Shown here piece after piece: positions 1 to 13,152 of a stretch of 64,000 nt of DNA. A program made the position numbers and the translations under genes. The first letter of the stretch is position 1; every line of letters starts with the position of its first letter. The DNA is from Saururus chinensis (lineage: Eukaryota; Streptophyta; Magnoliopsida; Piperales; Saururaceae), in contig CP141140.1 in NCBI GenBank assembly GCA_035235625.1, forward strand, positions 19,736,685-19,800,684, written 5' to 3'. The notes under the pieces are model-generated. The model was not told the DNA's origin. It searched no databases and was given only the letters and a program-made list of their open reading frames with translations.

Positions 1-130
1 GTGCGGCTTGGTTTTGTGTGTTCTTACAGTTTGGACTGGGTTTTGCTACATAAAAAAATGTTTAAGCAGTAATGGTTAATTGTACTAGCTTGCCTTTCGA
101 CTTTATTTTATGGGAGGTCCCTTTGATGAT
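1..130 (+). other. HIPP-type 3' UTR remnant of a gene left of the window
   Basis: The segment aligns with the 3' untranslated region of the HIPP gene at about 22035-22180: the tgtgttct, ttgattgtact-like, ttttgcctt and cctttgatgattgg blocks occur in the same order and spacing. The same sequence recurs at 27470-27595. The coding part would lie left of base 1. Homology is seen; the existence of an intact neighbour gene is inference. Confidence 0.6.
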
Positions 131-2368
131 TGGTCTGTAGATAAAACTTACTTGTTAGACGCATCTGGGAGCCGTTAGATCGAGATCCAATTGTGCACAT
201 GAAACTGGGGACAGGTAAATAATTCAAACCAATCAACCCCTAATTTATGAGTACGTGCCGTTGGATCTGGATCTAATGGCTTACATTTTACAGGTAAAAA
301 CAGTCTTACATTTTAAAAAGATAAAGCATGGCTTTATCAGGTCTGCTGCACTCGCACTTAATTAATCTTCTCCTGAGGGAAAGACATCATTCTTGCTGTG
401 ACAAAAGATGGGTCCTCGTCTTTTGTTTTCTTCATAATAAAAAAAATAAAAGAAGAAAAAAATAGATAAACTATAGTATTAAGCAGAGATAGAATAGTAA
501 CAAATAATATACACAGTCGTCATGAGATGAGGGGTGCATGACGTATGTAGGAGAGATTAAATTATCAAGTTGAGCTCATTCATAACATATGAATAAACCT
601 TATCCGAAATCTATTGTATATTTAATATTTTAATTGTACCTTTATCCCCAAAAAAGTGTTTGGTAGTGCATATTTTACATATTAATTTCTCTCAAGAAGA
701 AAAGAAATAGATACATGATTATTTTTATTTTATAATCATAATATAAGGGGGGCAGCCGGGTTTTTAAAACCCACATGGCCCATATATATATAGAGAGAGA
801 GACAAAAGTTGAGTTAAGCCTCTACATGAGCTCAAGCTTAGTGGGTCATTGGATTTATATCCGACGGCCTACAATACTCAGGGCTAAAATATAACTTGAA
901 TAACATGGGTCGTCATACCTGCCTAATGAGCCTTCGCTCAAAGTCACTCATGAACCCATGCTCACCTCAATGGCTTTCATAATATAAAGCAAATTAATGT
1001 ATAATAAAACTTTCAAATTTTGACTATTTGACACATTTTTATACCTTTATGGTATATTGATTTTCAACCTATTTTTTAGAGTATATTGATTTTCAACCTA
1101 TTTTTTAGGGTATATTGATTTTAACTTTATAATATTATATCTTACACTCTCGAACTCATATTCACACGTTCTTAGTATCATAAAAAAAGTTCTCAATGAA
1201 TCTCACAATATTATGTTTTCTCAAATGTTTTATTAAACCTCACGCATATAACACACTTCATATATTATATATATTAAGATTGACAAATTTTAGCACCCTT
1301 TGAAAATCTCTAAAGAGCTCTATCAAATGAGATCTAACGTCAAACTTGTCCTGAATATGAATAACATACTCCATAACACAAATTTATTTTATACTCTTAT
1401 CTTCACTAGCCTATAACATAATATTTAGCCTAAGAGATTTAGATTCAAAGTTACCTACTACGAGTAATATGGGTTAATATAAAGCTTGTGTGTATAACTA
1501 ATTATCATTATGATAATTAAAATAATATATTATCTAATTTGTATTATTTAATGCATGATGTGTGTGTATTTTTGCTAGTGTATATAAAAAAATTGATATG
1601 TGATTCAAATATATTTTAGTAAAAGTATTTACTTATGATTGTTTGGATGAGAAGAAAATAGTTTAAAGGGCTCCTCATGAGGAGGGGTTAAGTTTCAAAA
1701 ACATTGTTAGCAAGAAATCACTTTTTATACTATTGATGTGAGCCAAAAATATCTGCTTTTAAAACCTGAAGTAGTACCCAAATGTACTCTTAGATTCTTT
1801 TAGATGTCTTACCATATATCAACATAATACTAGGGGTTAATATGGCATGTACCATATTTTTAAGTTATATCGTTTTTAACTTTGTGATGTTATATCTTGC
1901 TTTCTTAAACTCAGATTTACATGTTTTTGGTATTATTAGAATGCTCTTGATGAACTCTAGCAAATGAAATCCAATATGACTATGTTCTCTTAAATTTCTT
2001 GTTAATCTTTTTTAAATTTCTTCTACCTAATCCCCATGTACATCAACAACCCCAAATTTTGTCTTTGTTTTGAGTTGGAGCGGAAAAATATAGTGGAGTT
2101 GGAACCACTGTTAGATTCAATACATGTCTTAAAGCAGGATACAAAGGCGGATAGGCACTTTGCTCCTCGCATTTGTTACCAATACCTGAATTCAGGCTTC
2201 GCCTGATCTATAATTTCACTAATGGCACATGTAATAGACCATGAATGGTCCTTGCATGGGGTTGGCGGAACATATGTTACGTCATTAAATATATTATTTG
2301 GTTAAGTTTCTAAGTGAGTGAGTTCATTCTGATGGAGGAACAATGGTACCCTATGTTCTTGATTCTTT

Positions 2369-2575
2369 TATTCCCTCGTTTCATATTAATTGTTCACATT
2401 TAAAAAAAAATGTAATATTTAAGGAACCTGACTAATTAACTTTTTTATTCCATTTAATAACCCTTTTTACTCTATTCAATAATTATTATGAAAATAATTA
2501 CATAATATAAGACTATTAATATAAGATAACTATTTTTTAAAATATAAACTATTAATATGAGAAAGAAGGAATATA
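2369..2575. mobile_element. Stowaway-like MITE
   Basis: Left end ttccctcgtttcatattaat and right end tattaatatgagaaagaagg are imperfect inverted repeats with TA at the boundaries, about 205 bp overall and AT-rich inside. The CTCCCTC-type terminus is that of Stowaway (Tc1/mariner) MITEs. It has no coding capacity. Confidence 0.5.
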
Positions 2576-2917
2576 TAATTAAGCGCTGTAAGTAGGGCTG
2601 CCATCAGGTACGATATGAGTTATATAAGATTTTACCCATTTCTCAAAAATTTACCGAACCCTATCCATTAACAATTTCTCAAATCCTTAACTCATGATTT
2701 ACCCCCTTAAGTTTTACATATTGGGCAAACGGGGTCAACGGGCATTGGGATTGCAATAATTGCGAATTGTCTTTACCCCACCATTGTTATTAACTTTTTA
2801 AAATATTCTCAAAATTTATAAAAGTAAAATTTTATATGTTTCTTAATATGTGGTGCATATGTATTAATTGTTTTAGTTTTGTAAGTAAATATCCATTTAA
2901 ACCATTAATGGGTGATA

Positions 2918-2968
2918 TTACTATTTTGCCTTCCAAGTTTTAGTTTATGATATGGAGATCGTCATGAG
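2918..2968 (+). other. Second HIPP 3'-UTR-like remnant
   Basis: The sequence gggtgat..tactattttgccttcc..agtttatgatatggaga matches 22107-22151, downstream of the HIPP stop codon. The following 200 bp (gtcatgag..gtgcatgacgtatg) match 516-700, so block A itself contains an older tandem duplication of this flank. Confidence 0.5.
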
Positions 2969-3469
2969 TTGAGCTGTGCATGACGTATGAGCTCAACAGA
3001 GATGAAATTATAAAATTGAGTTCAATCTTGCATGAATAGGACCTTACCCTAGATGTATTGTATACTTTAATATTTGAATTGTACCTTCAGCCCATAAAAA
3101 AGTGTATGTCATGCCTCCTATATTTTTATAGGACATATTTTACGTATTAATTTATTTTTTATTTTTACAAAAGCACCAATGATCAAACTGAAATTCAAAA
3201 AAGTCATGGCCACTCGTACACTTTTTTATTTGAGGCAGTACGGATACAGGGAACCATGAAAAGATATAAAAAGTCTAATATACCACTTTGACACTAAACA
3301 GATCTCATGTAATGGTACACAGAAACACAATAAATTACATCAAAACATATTTTGGTGTACACCGAAATACATCAAAATGCACCAAATTACATATCGTTTT
3401 ATATAATAATATATTTTATTGCACACTAAAACACATCTCAAAGTAAATAAACAATAATAGGTGTAAAAT

Positions 3470-3488
3470 GAGAGAGAGAGAGAGAGAA
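3470..3488. repeat. (GA)n microsatellite
   Basis: About nine GA units. The paralogous position in block A copy 2 (34883-34904) has a longer tract, so the locus has changed length since duplication. Confidence 0.9.
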
Positions 3489-3733
3489 AATGTATTTAGG
3501 GGTAATTTGGGGATATTTTTGATTTACACTGAAATTTTAAGACCGAAATGTACCAAAATATGCAATGTTCTCTCCTGCTTAAAATAAAAAATCTCTTTCT
3601 CTTAGTGCTTGAAATAAAGTTGCCCTAATTTCTTTGGGAAAGGAGAAGGTGTATACATGATTATCAATATTATAATATTGCATTAAATATTTTTTAATCT
3701 AAAAACCTAAATAAAATTTTTTTAAAAATTTCT

Positions 3734-4622
3734 TTTTGATTGATTTCGGGATCCTCAGTCCCGCCTCATACCAGGGTTTGCATTGTGCGTTGTTTTTTTT
3801 TTTTCCTTCTTTTTTAGCTAAGTGATCGTGGCCTCTGCTGCCTAGTTCACTATGGCCAAGACTAGGGCACCCCCTCCTTTACTATAGTTCTGATCGACAA
3901 TTGGCTAGTCAGCAACTGATCGGCAGCCGGCCAGCAGGATGAAAAATAATTACAGTAATACACTGCTACTCAACGAAATTACAAAACTGTAAATCATTGT
4001 TCTTAAAAATTATTGCAAAATAGGATTGCGGATATCCTATACACTCAAATTTATTTAATAAAATCTTTATTAATCTACACTCGAAGGTAACGATAACGAT
4101 CCTACCTTAATTGCTGATCTGTTGTCGATACACCGCCGCTGAAGCCTCGCAAGAACTTCTTCATTCACCTCATTCTCTCCTCCCATTGAGCAAAAAAGAC
4201 CCTCAAATTGTACCTTAAGAAGACCTTTTATAAACATAGGGATTAGGATTCTTAATCTCCCTAGAATTTTGGTCAATCATCCTTACTTAGATACCCTAAT
4301 TATGCATCTAAAAATTAATTTTGGAACTCTAATTAACTGAGCCTGCAAGATGACTTAAACGGGCCAAATATACGTTTAAATCGGATAAACGGACCCTATA
4401 CGATATGTTCACCTTTGAATAATCGTATCTCCCTTATCTAAATTCCGATTAGCGCATTCTTGGTAGTGTTTCAAAACTCTATTTATGTACTTTCTAATAA
4501 AATTAATTTCAACTACAATTTCTATTTAGGGAGAAAGTTATTCTACTAATAATATCAATGGGTCAAATACCTTATTTTTCATATATTTAATTTTTAAAAC
4601 CTAAAAAAATTAAGGATATTAC
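3734..4622. mobile_element. LTR-like remnant (family B-like 3' end)
   Basis: Paralogy with block A stops at 3733, and block B begins at catacattag (4623), so this is an insertion or junction segment. Its last part resembles the end of the solo LTR at 13153-14824: both share ccgat.tgcgcattcttggta and end in attaca. No clear TG start or target duplication was found. No coding sequence is supported. Confidence 0.4.
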
Positions 4623-5264
4623 ACATACATTAGAGAAAAACCAAAATAGATATCAGATGGATTGATGTATATCAACATGACAAGATCAATGTTAACAGAC
4701 TTTTTAACAGTGTGATTAGATTATTGAAATAATTTCTAAGAAGAATTGTCATTCAAGATTGAACCGAATAACTTTAACCATATGTTGGCTCAACTCTTGT
4801 TCAATCAAACTGCTCGATGGGCCACTTGGACCGGTGGCTCTTGGTTCTTTAGGCACTTGTACCTAACAAGAAAAGGCCTTGCTGAAACTTGAGTCAGCCC
4901 TGGGGCATGCTGGCCAAACGTTTTAATTGATGTATGCGTAGTCCATTGAGAGCAGAAAAGATAGTTCATCCAAATTGCAAATGTAAACTCGGCATATAAC
5001 ACAATTTTGATAAGGTCACGACAATAAGGGGGTGTATTTAAACCACAAGAAAAAATCAGTTAGTACGTATTCAAGATAAAAAGAAAAAAGAAAAAAAAAA
5101 GATGAAGGAAGATCATGATTTGTTTCAAATTGTCGTTTGGAATGTTATGGAAAGCCAAACCCAACTCATTCTCACAGAAATATGCTAGGGTGAAGCAAAT
5201 ATTGAGTAACAAATGAAATTATTGGAATATAGGAAAGTCGACGCGTTGTAACAAAATATGTGGC

Positions 5265-5400
5265 ACAAGAACGAGCAAAGTGTCGGTGAAATGGAGGCCA
5301 ATGCCTTAGGAAGAAGAGGTCCAGAGTTCGAATTTCCACTTTCAACCCAATTTACTTGGTACATGTGATGTGCAGGCATTTTATCTACCCGAGAAGATCA
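5265..5400 (+). repeat. Possible tRNA-derived SINE fragment
   Basis: A box-B-like ggtccagagttcgaatttcc lies about 35 bp after an A-box-like gtcggtgaaatggaggcc, the arrangement of a tRNA-derived SINE promoter. Copies are at about 50158-50290 and 61925-62060, but all sit inside the larger duplicated block, so independent mobility is not shown. Confidence 0.3.
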
Positions 5401-7011
5401 TTGGCATGGTCCTTAGAGGCCAGTTGACTTAGCCACCCTTGTTCGCATAAAAATGTGGCATAACTTATTAATGTCATGCTCACTCGGGAGACAAGCTTTT
5501 TTTCTTTTTCATTTTTTCTTAATTGTGGCTCTATAATCATCCACTTAACCTCTTCTCCTAAGTCCTACCTATGTTTATGTGCGCAGCTGCTTTATTCTTG
5601 TTGCCGCCCCAATTAAGGCAATAGGGGAATGATTACTCGGCCAAACATTTCCATATTTATCTCTTGATTGACGGTTCACTCACTCTTTGCCCGCTTTCAT
5701 GATAGCACCTCTCAAATAACAATGGCCACACGCAACTCTTATTTTCATTCTTGATAGTACACAAATCTTTACCTCCCCTCAATTTTTTATTATTATCAAA
5801 CTCCTCCCCCACAACATCCCACTTTTTCTAAGATGTCTGATATATATTTTCATATTATATTTCATCATGCACCAATTAAAAAATATTTTTTTATCAAATA
5901 TTCTATATAAAGTGCAAATTGCTATGTTTTGGTTTCTGATCTTCAACTTTGGAGAAGTTATAATCCGGATCCAAATATATTTTAAAAAACTAAATAAAAC
6001 CATTAATGTGGGACAAAGGGAATTTATATTTATATAGCACAATACTTATGCATTCTTGCTAGTATAGATAATAGAACGAGAAAATTAACAAGATTTACTT
6101 ATTTGATTTGGCAACGTGCCTACTTTAAGAGTAATAAACAATAATTTTATTGATAATGAGAAAAACCAAAGTTACAAATAAAATAAGAATTTAGTTGAGG
6201 TGAGCTTTGGCTCACGCGCGGCTGCATGAGCCTAAAAATTCCCCTGAGTAACGTGTCGATGGCTAGGGTATCTTAAAGCTCACCTGGCCATTGGCACATT
6301 ACTCTGGAAAATTTTTGAGCTCACACAACCGTGCATAAGCCCAGACTAGCTCAACTAGACTCTACAAATAATTTTTCTACTTTTATTGAGAAAACCCCCA
6401 AAAATTCTCACAAAGCAGAAGCAAACATACTCATTTTTCAAGCTCTTAGAAAAGTCTCCCGCCTCTCTCATAAAAACATCTCGTACACCTTTTCCTGTAA
6501 CCACACATGTACTTTTATGAGCACTGTAGAACTGTACAAGGTACGTAGATTCAAATAATGAAGTGGACAAGTCACCCACAAAGTGACGACTTAGACACAG
6601 ACATCAGCACACCATGTACTCTGTTTTTTTTGGTATACGACACCATTTGCACTTCAAAGTTAATAACTTAAGTATTTTATGAGACCTGTTTTGCATCTTA
6701 TTAACATTATTGTGATAAGTAGAAACCTCGCTACTAATATGAGAAACGAACAAACACACATCATCATGCATGCATTTATAAAGCAATTTGATCTGACTGC
6801 TACATTGCCTAGTAGTTCGTGAGGTGAACAGGCCAACTGGTACTTTTATATGGGCAATCGGATTTGAAACCTAAGTATCATTTAGGCTTATGTCTTAAGT
6901 GCTAACATTCAACAATGTTTTGAATGTGATTTGTTGTATTTGTGAGAATATACTTAGACTTGGTATGATAATTGTATATATTATACTTGAAAATCATCCT
7001 ATCTTGGCATG

Positions 7012-7765
7012 TGTATTTTTAGAAGTGAGTAAGGATTATATGAGTTAAGCCCGTACCTATGTGGGTTATATGGGTCAAGCCCATATGGGTAGAAAGCCCA
7101 AGCCCACTTAGTATTAATAGAGAATGAATCATGTAAATTAGTTGATGGAGTCACCCACATCGCCTAGAAAAAAGTGATGGTATTAGTATATAAGGTTTAA
7201 GTTTGGTCTTTCAAGTTAGATTATTCGGCTACCCCACTTTTGTGGGGAAGTTACATGTTAGACCTATACACCTAAATGAGCTAACCCACACATGTGTGCT
7301 ACCGTCCAGCGGCTTAGTTCGCAAGCTCGGCCAGGCTAGGTCAGGTTAGGTTAACATTTAGTTTGGTTTTCTCTTAACCCGAATTAATTTTGTTTTGGGT
7401 CCAAATTTATTTTTACTAAATAGTATCCGTTAACCAATAGACGCATTAGTTTGAACGGAACGAGTTGTCTTCAATGAGATTTTTTATAAAATCTTTAAAA
7501 ATATTTCCTGCATCATCCTTTTACTAAATTTCCATTTATATTCTCTATGTGAGAGCATTCCATACCATGGTTTGCTATGTACTGTGTGAAGGTACTTCTA
7601 CATTACATGGTTGATCGTCTTATCCTGGGAGGCAGATGCCTAAGTGTATCCTAAGCACCAATCGGGAGGGCGAATTATGTCTTAAGGACAAAACAATTTG
7701 CTTGATTCGATCATCTTCTTCTAGTAAGATTTTCTTATCACAATACTTACAATACGAAAATAACA
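7012..7765 (+). mobile_element. Solo LTR, family C
   Basis: The element is about 750 bp, from TGTATTTTTAGAAGTG to CGAAAATAACA, with near-duplicated flanks catgtg and cgtgtg. The block C copy at 59560 shows the uninterrupted site. It contains a TATA-like tatataagg (about 7185). A copy at the homologous site (51690-52462) shows insertion preceded the B duplication; inverted copies lie at 24347-25162 and 35770-36549. No internal domain remains. Copia affiliation is inferred only from size and TGTTA..TAACA ends. Confidence 0.6.
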
Positions 7766-9380
7766 CGTGTGGGCTTCGTGGATGGCACATGCATCGAACC
7801 CTCCAATAAATAAGGGAAACCCCCTAAGGTTTTTCATCCTCTTGAATCCATTTTTTTTGTCATTCAAACATATCTTCCTCATTTAAACTCATTTTGACCG
7901 TTCTAAAGTTATTCTACAAAATTTTGACATGCTCTACACGATTAGTTTGAAGTTTTGGAAGCTCTTATGGGTAAAAAATATAGTTAAAGTAGCAGGTGTA
8001 CACCAAAGTGTCACCTGTGAACTTCCGTAAATTTCTATTCAAAGCCAAATTTGTTTGTTCTAAACCCACTCTCCCTAATTTTGACGTCCTCTACATAATG
8101 GATGGTTCCATTTGATGTAATGGAAACTCTAGAGGGGAAGAATGCATTAATAAAGTGAAGGGAGTGTACCTCTTGGCCTTCGAATTGGGGTGGAGAACTA
8201 GGCTTGGGCTTTTATCCTTCCTTATGGCATAGATGTCAACATAGGTGATATTTGTAAATTAAGAACATGGGAAAGATATGACTTTAATAAAAGTAAAAGC
8301 ATGGGTTAGCTAGTTTACATTCAAACACTATGTTTTGTGATTTCTCAAAAATTGCCTCTACACTTATTGTAGTTAAAGGATGTATTGCTAAAATAAGTTG
8401 TGAAATATGTAATGTCTTAATATTACATATAGTACACAAAAAATTTAGTGTTGTCACTACTTTTTATTATAAAATACAAGCTATGTCAAAAGAGGTTTCA
8501 CTACAACATTTTTGTACAAAAAACACAATTTTCAAAAGCACGAGCGAGCATGTAGGTTGAGTTAATTCAACGAAATAAAGCACAGGTGACTATCTTGTTG
8601 GAATGAGCGATCAACCCTCTCTTTATAATTGTTGCCAATGAATGCGCTCATGGCTCTGACATGCAAGACTAGGATTTTAAAAAATTAAAATTAGAAAGGA
8701 ATAAATGGAAAGAAAATTTGCCCTTTAAGAATAAGGGAACTTAAAATTGATTTTTGAAGCTTTGACTTGGTAGATGTACTAGCAAAGTTATATGATTTAA
8801 ATGTCCATGGTTATTATTAGTAAGACCTCAAAAAAAGGGAATTTGGATTAATAGTACAAACAATCACCCCTAACAAAAGGGCCTCAAAAATGGTAACACA
8901 TGCCAGAGTGGACATTATCATGGGAAGACTCTCCAGTCTCTTAATCCCGAGGTCCTATGAGCATATGTGTTTCTTCTCTCCATAAACACAGGGTTATTCA
9001 CATGATGATTAATGGAAGAGTAAAAGGTAATTGTTTGGAACTTGTAGCAAGACTTCCTGGGATGAAGTAGGTATTAAGGACACTAATAGTGAGTTATGAG
9101 AGCTTACAAATCCTTATAGCAACTTTGATAAGTAGGGAAATACTCTAGGGAAGTTTCGGGTTAGAGTCACACCTTGATTTCTAACAAGTAATATCAATCT
9201 TTCTAATTTATATAAATTATTTGATTTGTATAAATTCTCTTTCTAAGATTGAGTTTGGTTGATAAAGGATATAAAGTGGTGTACACTAAATTATTATATT
9301 CTTTACATTTCTAATTAAATAATTTGACCTTTCTTGTTTGGTTGTACTTATATTGTATACTTGTGTAAATTTTTTTCTAG
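7766..9380 (+). repeat. Block C unit with degraded TATA-box leader
   Basis: After a variant ccaataaataaggg (about 7803) the leader ttcatcctc..cattcaaacatat..ttcctcat is shared with 18700-18770 and 59620-59690, where the TATA box is intact. 8890-9230 matches 18890-19210. No conserved open frame links the three copies, so this is a duplicated non-coding or decayed transcription unit. Confidence 0.45.
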
Positions 9381-10235
9381 ATGACACTCCTATGCAAAAA
9401 ATGCATGCACATTACCCAGAAGAAGGGGGACATTTATGTCACCAAATTGCACTTGAATAAGAAGAATGGCGCGCTTGACAACACAAAGCTCCTTAGCATC
9501 GTCGTCCACTCAAACATGCAACCTAATATTAAACCTCTGAGTTTTAGCCTCACAATTTCTTACTACATTGTTTTTTGGCTGGTGTGGTGCTTATAATTAT
9601 ATGCCTATGTAGTTTATGTTCATTATTGTCACGCCCCGGCGATGCCCGACCCGAGCCGAACCCGGTCCAGGGGCCGGTCAAGCGCGCGGGGGCGACGAAG
9701 TGAAAATTGAGAAATGATCTAGCGGAAGACTTAACCCTAACCACGGGCGATTAACAGCAACACGGAGTGCGCACAATCCTTTGAGCAAGAGTAAATAAAA
9801 GGGAAGAAAAAAGTGTTGCTTATCACAAAGTAAACAACAATCTCAAACCCACAAACTTAGTTAAGTAAAGCCCACACCGGCTCAAAATAAGTCATAATCA
9901 TCACAACTGTAGTATATGACAAATCCAAAACAAGAACCCTACACAAAGGTTCGAACATAAAGCATGAAATAAACGAAGGTAAGTCACGCAAAGATCTCCA
10001 TCATCACACCCAAGCTACCTCTGACCTTTCCTCAAAAAGGCAATCATGTCCGTCTGCGTGTCGCACCACGCAGCCCCAAATCAAAACACAAAAGAGGGGT
10101 GAGTTTTAATACTCAGCAATGGTTTTTAATATCACTATCAACGTAGAAAATACGATAGCTTAGAAATGAGATCGTTCAGATCAAAGATTTACATAGTGCA
10201 TCACTTTCTGATCACACATTCATATCACCTAACAC

Positions 10236-10856
10236 TGCATCATAATGCATAATTCAACCTGCATGGATGTATCTCTAGCATACATATTCCCACATGCATT
10301 CACATCATAACCAATCCCACATGGATGTATCTCTAACATACATATTCCACATGCATAACATCAAAATCAACATGCATGGATGTATCTCTAACATACATAT
10401 TCCCACATGCATAATATCATCACAACCTGCATGGATGTATCTCTAACATACATATTCCCACATGCATAATAGCATCACAACCTGCATGGATGTATCTCTA
10501 ACATACATATTCCCACATGCATAATAGCATCACAACCTGCATGGATGTATCTTTAACATACATATTCCACATGCATAATATCATCACAACCTGCATGGAT
10601 GTATCTCTAACATACATATTCCACATGCATAATAGCATCACAACCTGCATGGATGTATCTCTAACATACATATTCCACATGCATAATAGCATCACAACCT
10701 GCATGGATGTATCTCTAACATACATATTCCACATGCATAACATCAAAATCAACATGCATGGATGTATCTCTAACATACATATTCCACATGCATAACATCA
10801 AAATCAACATGCATGGATGTATCTCTAATATACATATTCCCACATGCATAATGTCA
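10236..10856. repeat. Roughly 54-bp tandem repeat array
   Basis: About eleven copies of a 54-55 bp unit containing tgcatggatgtatctctaac and acatattcc(c)acatgcat. Units differ by a few substitutions and one-base indels (tcatcacaacc versus tcaaaatcaac). The open frames seen on both strands arise because the period is near a multiple of three; they are not genes. Confidence 0.95.
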
Positions 10857-11274
10857 TCACAATCCACCTCCATCAAGGAGTAATCACACGTTAACGTCAC
10901 ACAGACGGGAGCATAGACAAGGCCACGAAGGCGTGTCATGGTACAAAATTCTACACAAGAATTCAAGAAAGATCGGGGTTGTCAATCCCTAATACTGCTC
11001 GCCCTGGACGATCCTGGCCAAGGATGTCCCATTCTCACACAGAGAATCTAGAGCAGGGGTGTTCGCCCAGGGACATCTCCTGCGGAGGGAAGAGCCCGAG
11101 TTCTCACACAGAGAACCCTAGAACACGTGGTAGCGGGGTGCACACGGCATACCACACTGGATTTTCAGGGTCCGTATGACACACATAATAATATTCTCAC
11201 ATATCCGCAAGACAAGTACACAACTCGTCCCCACATCATTCCATTAAACAAGACTCAACCCGGGGAGTGCACTC

Positions 11275-11366
11275 GTTCCACATAGGAACTTCTAATCGTT
11301 CCACACAGGAACTTCAAATCGTTCCACACAGGAACTTCAAATCGTCCCACACAGGAACTTCAAAAC
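11275..11366. repeat. 23-bp minisatellite with internal hairpin
   Basis: Four units of gttccacacaggaacttcaa plus three bases; each unit contains the short inverted repeat gttcc/ggaac. It lies within the family D LTR. Confidence 0.85.
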
Positions 11367-13152
11367 AAAATATGTCCTTTCGGACCAATCAACTTGCAAT
11401 TAATCCACGACCGATCAATCCGGCACACAATTCCATCACATTGCATCCAATCGGTCAAATTCGATTAATCACGATGAAGCCTCAATTGGAAATCCATTTT
11501 CATGATGCGTGCAGCATGGTACATGCGTGGACAAAGCATACATGAATCCTAATCATGATAAGTGCTCTCACCAGCCCCTAATGCATCATTCATAATCACG
11601 ATATTAAGCTTCAACATCATCATTTAACCCCCACATGTGTGTGTGTAACTAGTAGAAGCCTTTCACATAATGCATATCAATATGCTTGAAAATCAACTCA
11701 CTACCACACTACACATATGAATTTCTATCTAAACATGAATTCCAGCGGAAATCATAGTAGAAGAATCGTTGAAATCACAGCTAGATTCAAAACTCAACCA
11801 CAAGGGCTAAACACCTATAACATCACTCATTTCATCATTGAGTCATGGCATTCACCAACATCCACACACCACTAACCACAATCTATCATGACAAATCAGT
11901 CCAACAATGATTGTAGTCCTACTGAAAATATATGCTTATCCAAAGGGAAACATGTCACTCATAATTTCAAGATAACAATTGCAACACAAAACATAAGTCA
12001 TTCTACCATTTCTAAGCATATATTTCAACTCCATAAACTTAATAGCATGCATTTCCAGTAGCCTAACATAGCTTAAAACACTCCACATTCATATAAAATT
12101 GGCAAGCTAAAGTGGAATCATCAAAATAGGCATCATACACACAACATACAATTTCCTGTGTAGCCGATCGATCGCCCTTCAGGCCGTTCGCCTTAAGGGC
12201 CTTATCCCCATTTCCGCCTTATCCCCGTGTCCGGCCGCTGCCGGTGGGCCAGAGGACCGCCGCACTGGCTCCGCCCTGGCCGTGCGACGGCAGGGGAGCT
12301 GCCGTCCCGGCCCCCACGGCCGCGCCGCCTCCTCCCCCGGTGAGCCCCCTTTTCTGATTTGTGCGGTTCCGCCACCGCCGTGGGCCGGCGAGGGTCGGCC
12401 GGCCGCCCATGGTTCCGCCATGGGCCGGCGACGACGGGAGGACACTCCCCCGGCCCCGGACGGCCTCAGCTCCGCCGTCCCGCTCCCTCTCTCTGCTGCC
12501 CTGTTTTTCTGCCCCCACTGTGTATAGCCGTTCCGCCGCCGCCACGGGCCGGCACGGCCCAACCGGCCAGCCACGGCTCCGTCCCAGGCCGGCGACGGCG
12601 AGGAGCCACTCCTCCCGGCCTGGTGGGCCTCCGTTCCGCCGCCCGTCCTCATCCCCCTCTCTGCCCTATTTTTCCGCCGGACGACTGTTTTGGTCGACTT
12701 GGGGCCGCCGGCGGCGAGCTGCGGCCGATCGGACCTCCGTCCGGCCCGGCCTTGGTCCGGCGATGTGATTGAGCCACCTCTCCCTGGCCGATTTCGCCTC
12801 CGTCCTCTATCTTCCCTCCGACCAGACCTTCCGAGCCGCTGTTTTTGGCCCCTATGTGTTTGGGACTACTGGCACCGGAAATTGCTGCCTTTGGCCGAAG
12901 ATGGCTCCGCTCGGCCTCTGTCCGGCCAGCTACGGTCCAGTGACCGCAAGGCCGACCCCCAGCCAGCTCCGCCGCCACCTTGGCCTCTCCGCCCTTATGG
13001 GTTTTCCTCGGTTGTCCCTTATTTTTGGTCTGCGTCCGTTTTGGACGTGGTGACTGACGTTATAGTCGGACGCCGGATTTGTTTTGGTGGACCTTAGTTC
13101 GGCTCCGCCCCAGCCCGGTGATGCCAATGGGCCACCCCTCTGGGTCTTGTTC

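Larger units (their letters stand above)
1..3733. repeat. Segmental duplication block A, copy 1
   Basis: This AT-rich stretch matches 27465-35148 almost base for base over long runs, for example around 1-290 against 27470-27740, 520-700 against 28015-28200, 1000-1600 against 28500-29800, and 2850-3730 against 34200-35145. No gene is visible inside it. It lacks the hAT element and the transposase insertion present in copy 2, so it supplies the empty sites for both. Between about 2045 and 2790 the two copies differ completely: copy 1 has a MITE-bearing stretch, copy 2 has the Mutator-like element. Confidence 0.85.
4623..9626. repeat. Segmental duplication block B+C, copy 1
   Basis: 4623-6975 matches 49502-51665 closely and 61325-62270 more loosely. 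6975-9240 (block C, interrupted by a solo LTR) matches 18623-19210 and 59536-60130. The left flank of the next element (ataattatatgcctatgtagtt at about 9593) matches 52548. No protein-coding gene is supported in it. Confidence 0.75.
9627..12175 (+). mobile_element. Truncated LTR, family D
   Basis: It begins with TGTCACGCCCCGGCG, a terminus typical of plant Ty3/gypsy LTRs, and near 10099 has the ggtgag..aatactcagcaat motif also seen in families A and B. It runs through two tandem arrays and stops near 12175 at the GC-rich interior of family A without a recognisable CA end or target duplication, so its 3' part is missing. No gag-pol sequence is visible. Confidence 0.55.

Noticed and set aside
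4070-4276. 68-codon minus-strand frame
   Set aside because: Lies in an LTR-like remnant; no family match.
5329-5348. tRNA gene from a B-box-like motif
   Set aside because: No cloverleaf can be formed around it; at best a tRNA-derived SINE.
7012-7765. Considered as a gene promoter because of its TATA box
   Set aside because: Four dispersed copies with TGTTA/TAACA ends and near-duplicated flanks indicate a solo LTR.
10498-10966. Repeat-protein-like frames on both strands
   Set aside because: Direct translation of the 54-bp tandem array; both strands are open and no start context or domain exists.
12179-13127. Several overlapping 90-157 codon frames
   Set aside because: GC-rich interior of an LTR, open in most frames on both strands with Arg/Pro/Gly-rich products and no conserved frame.
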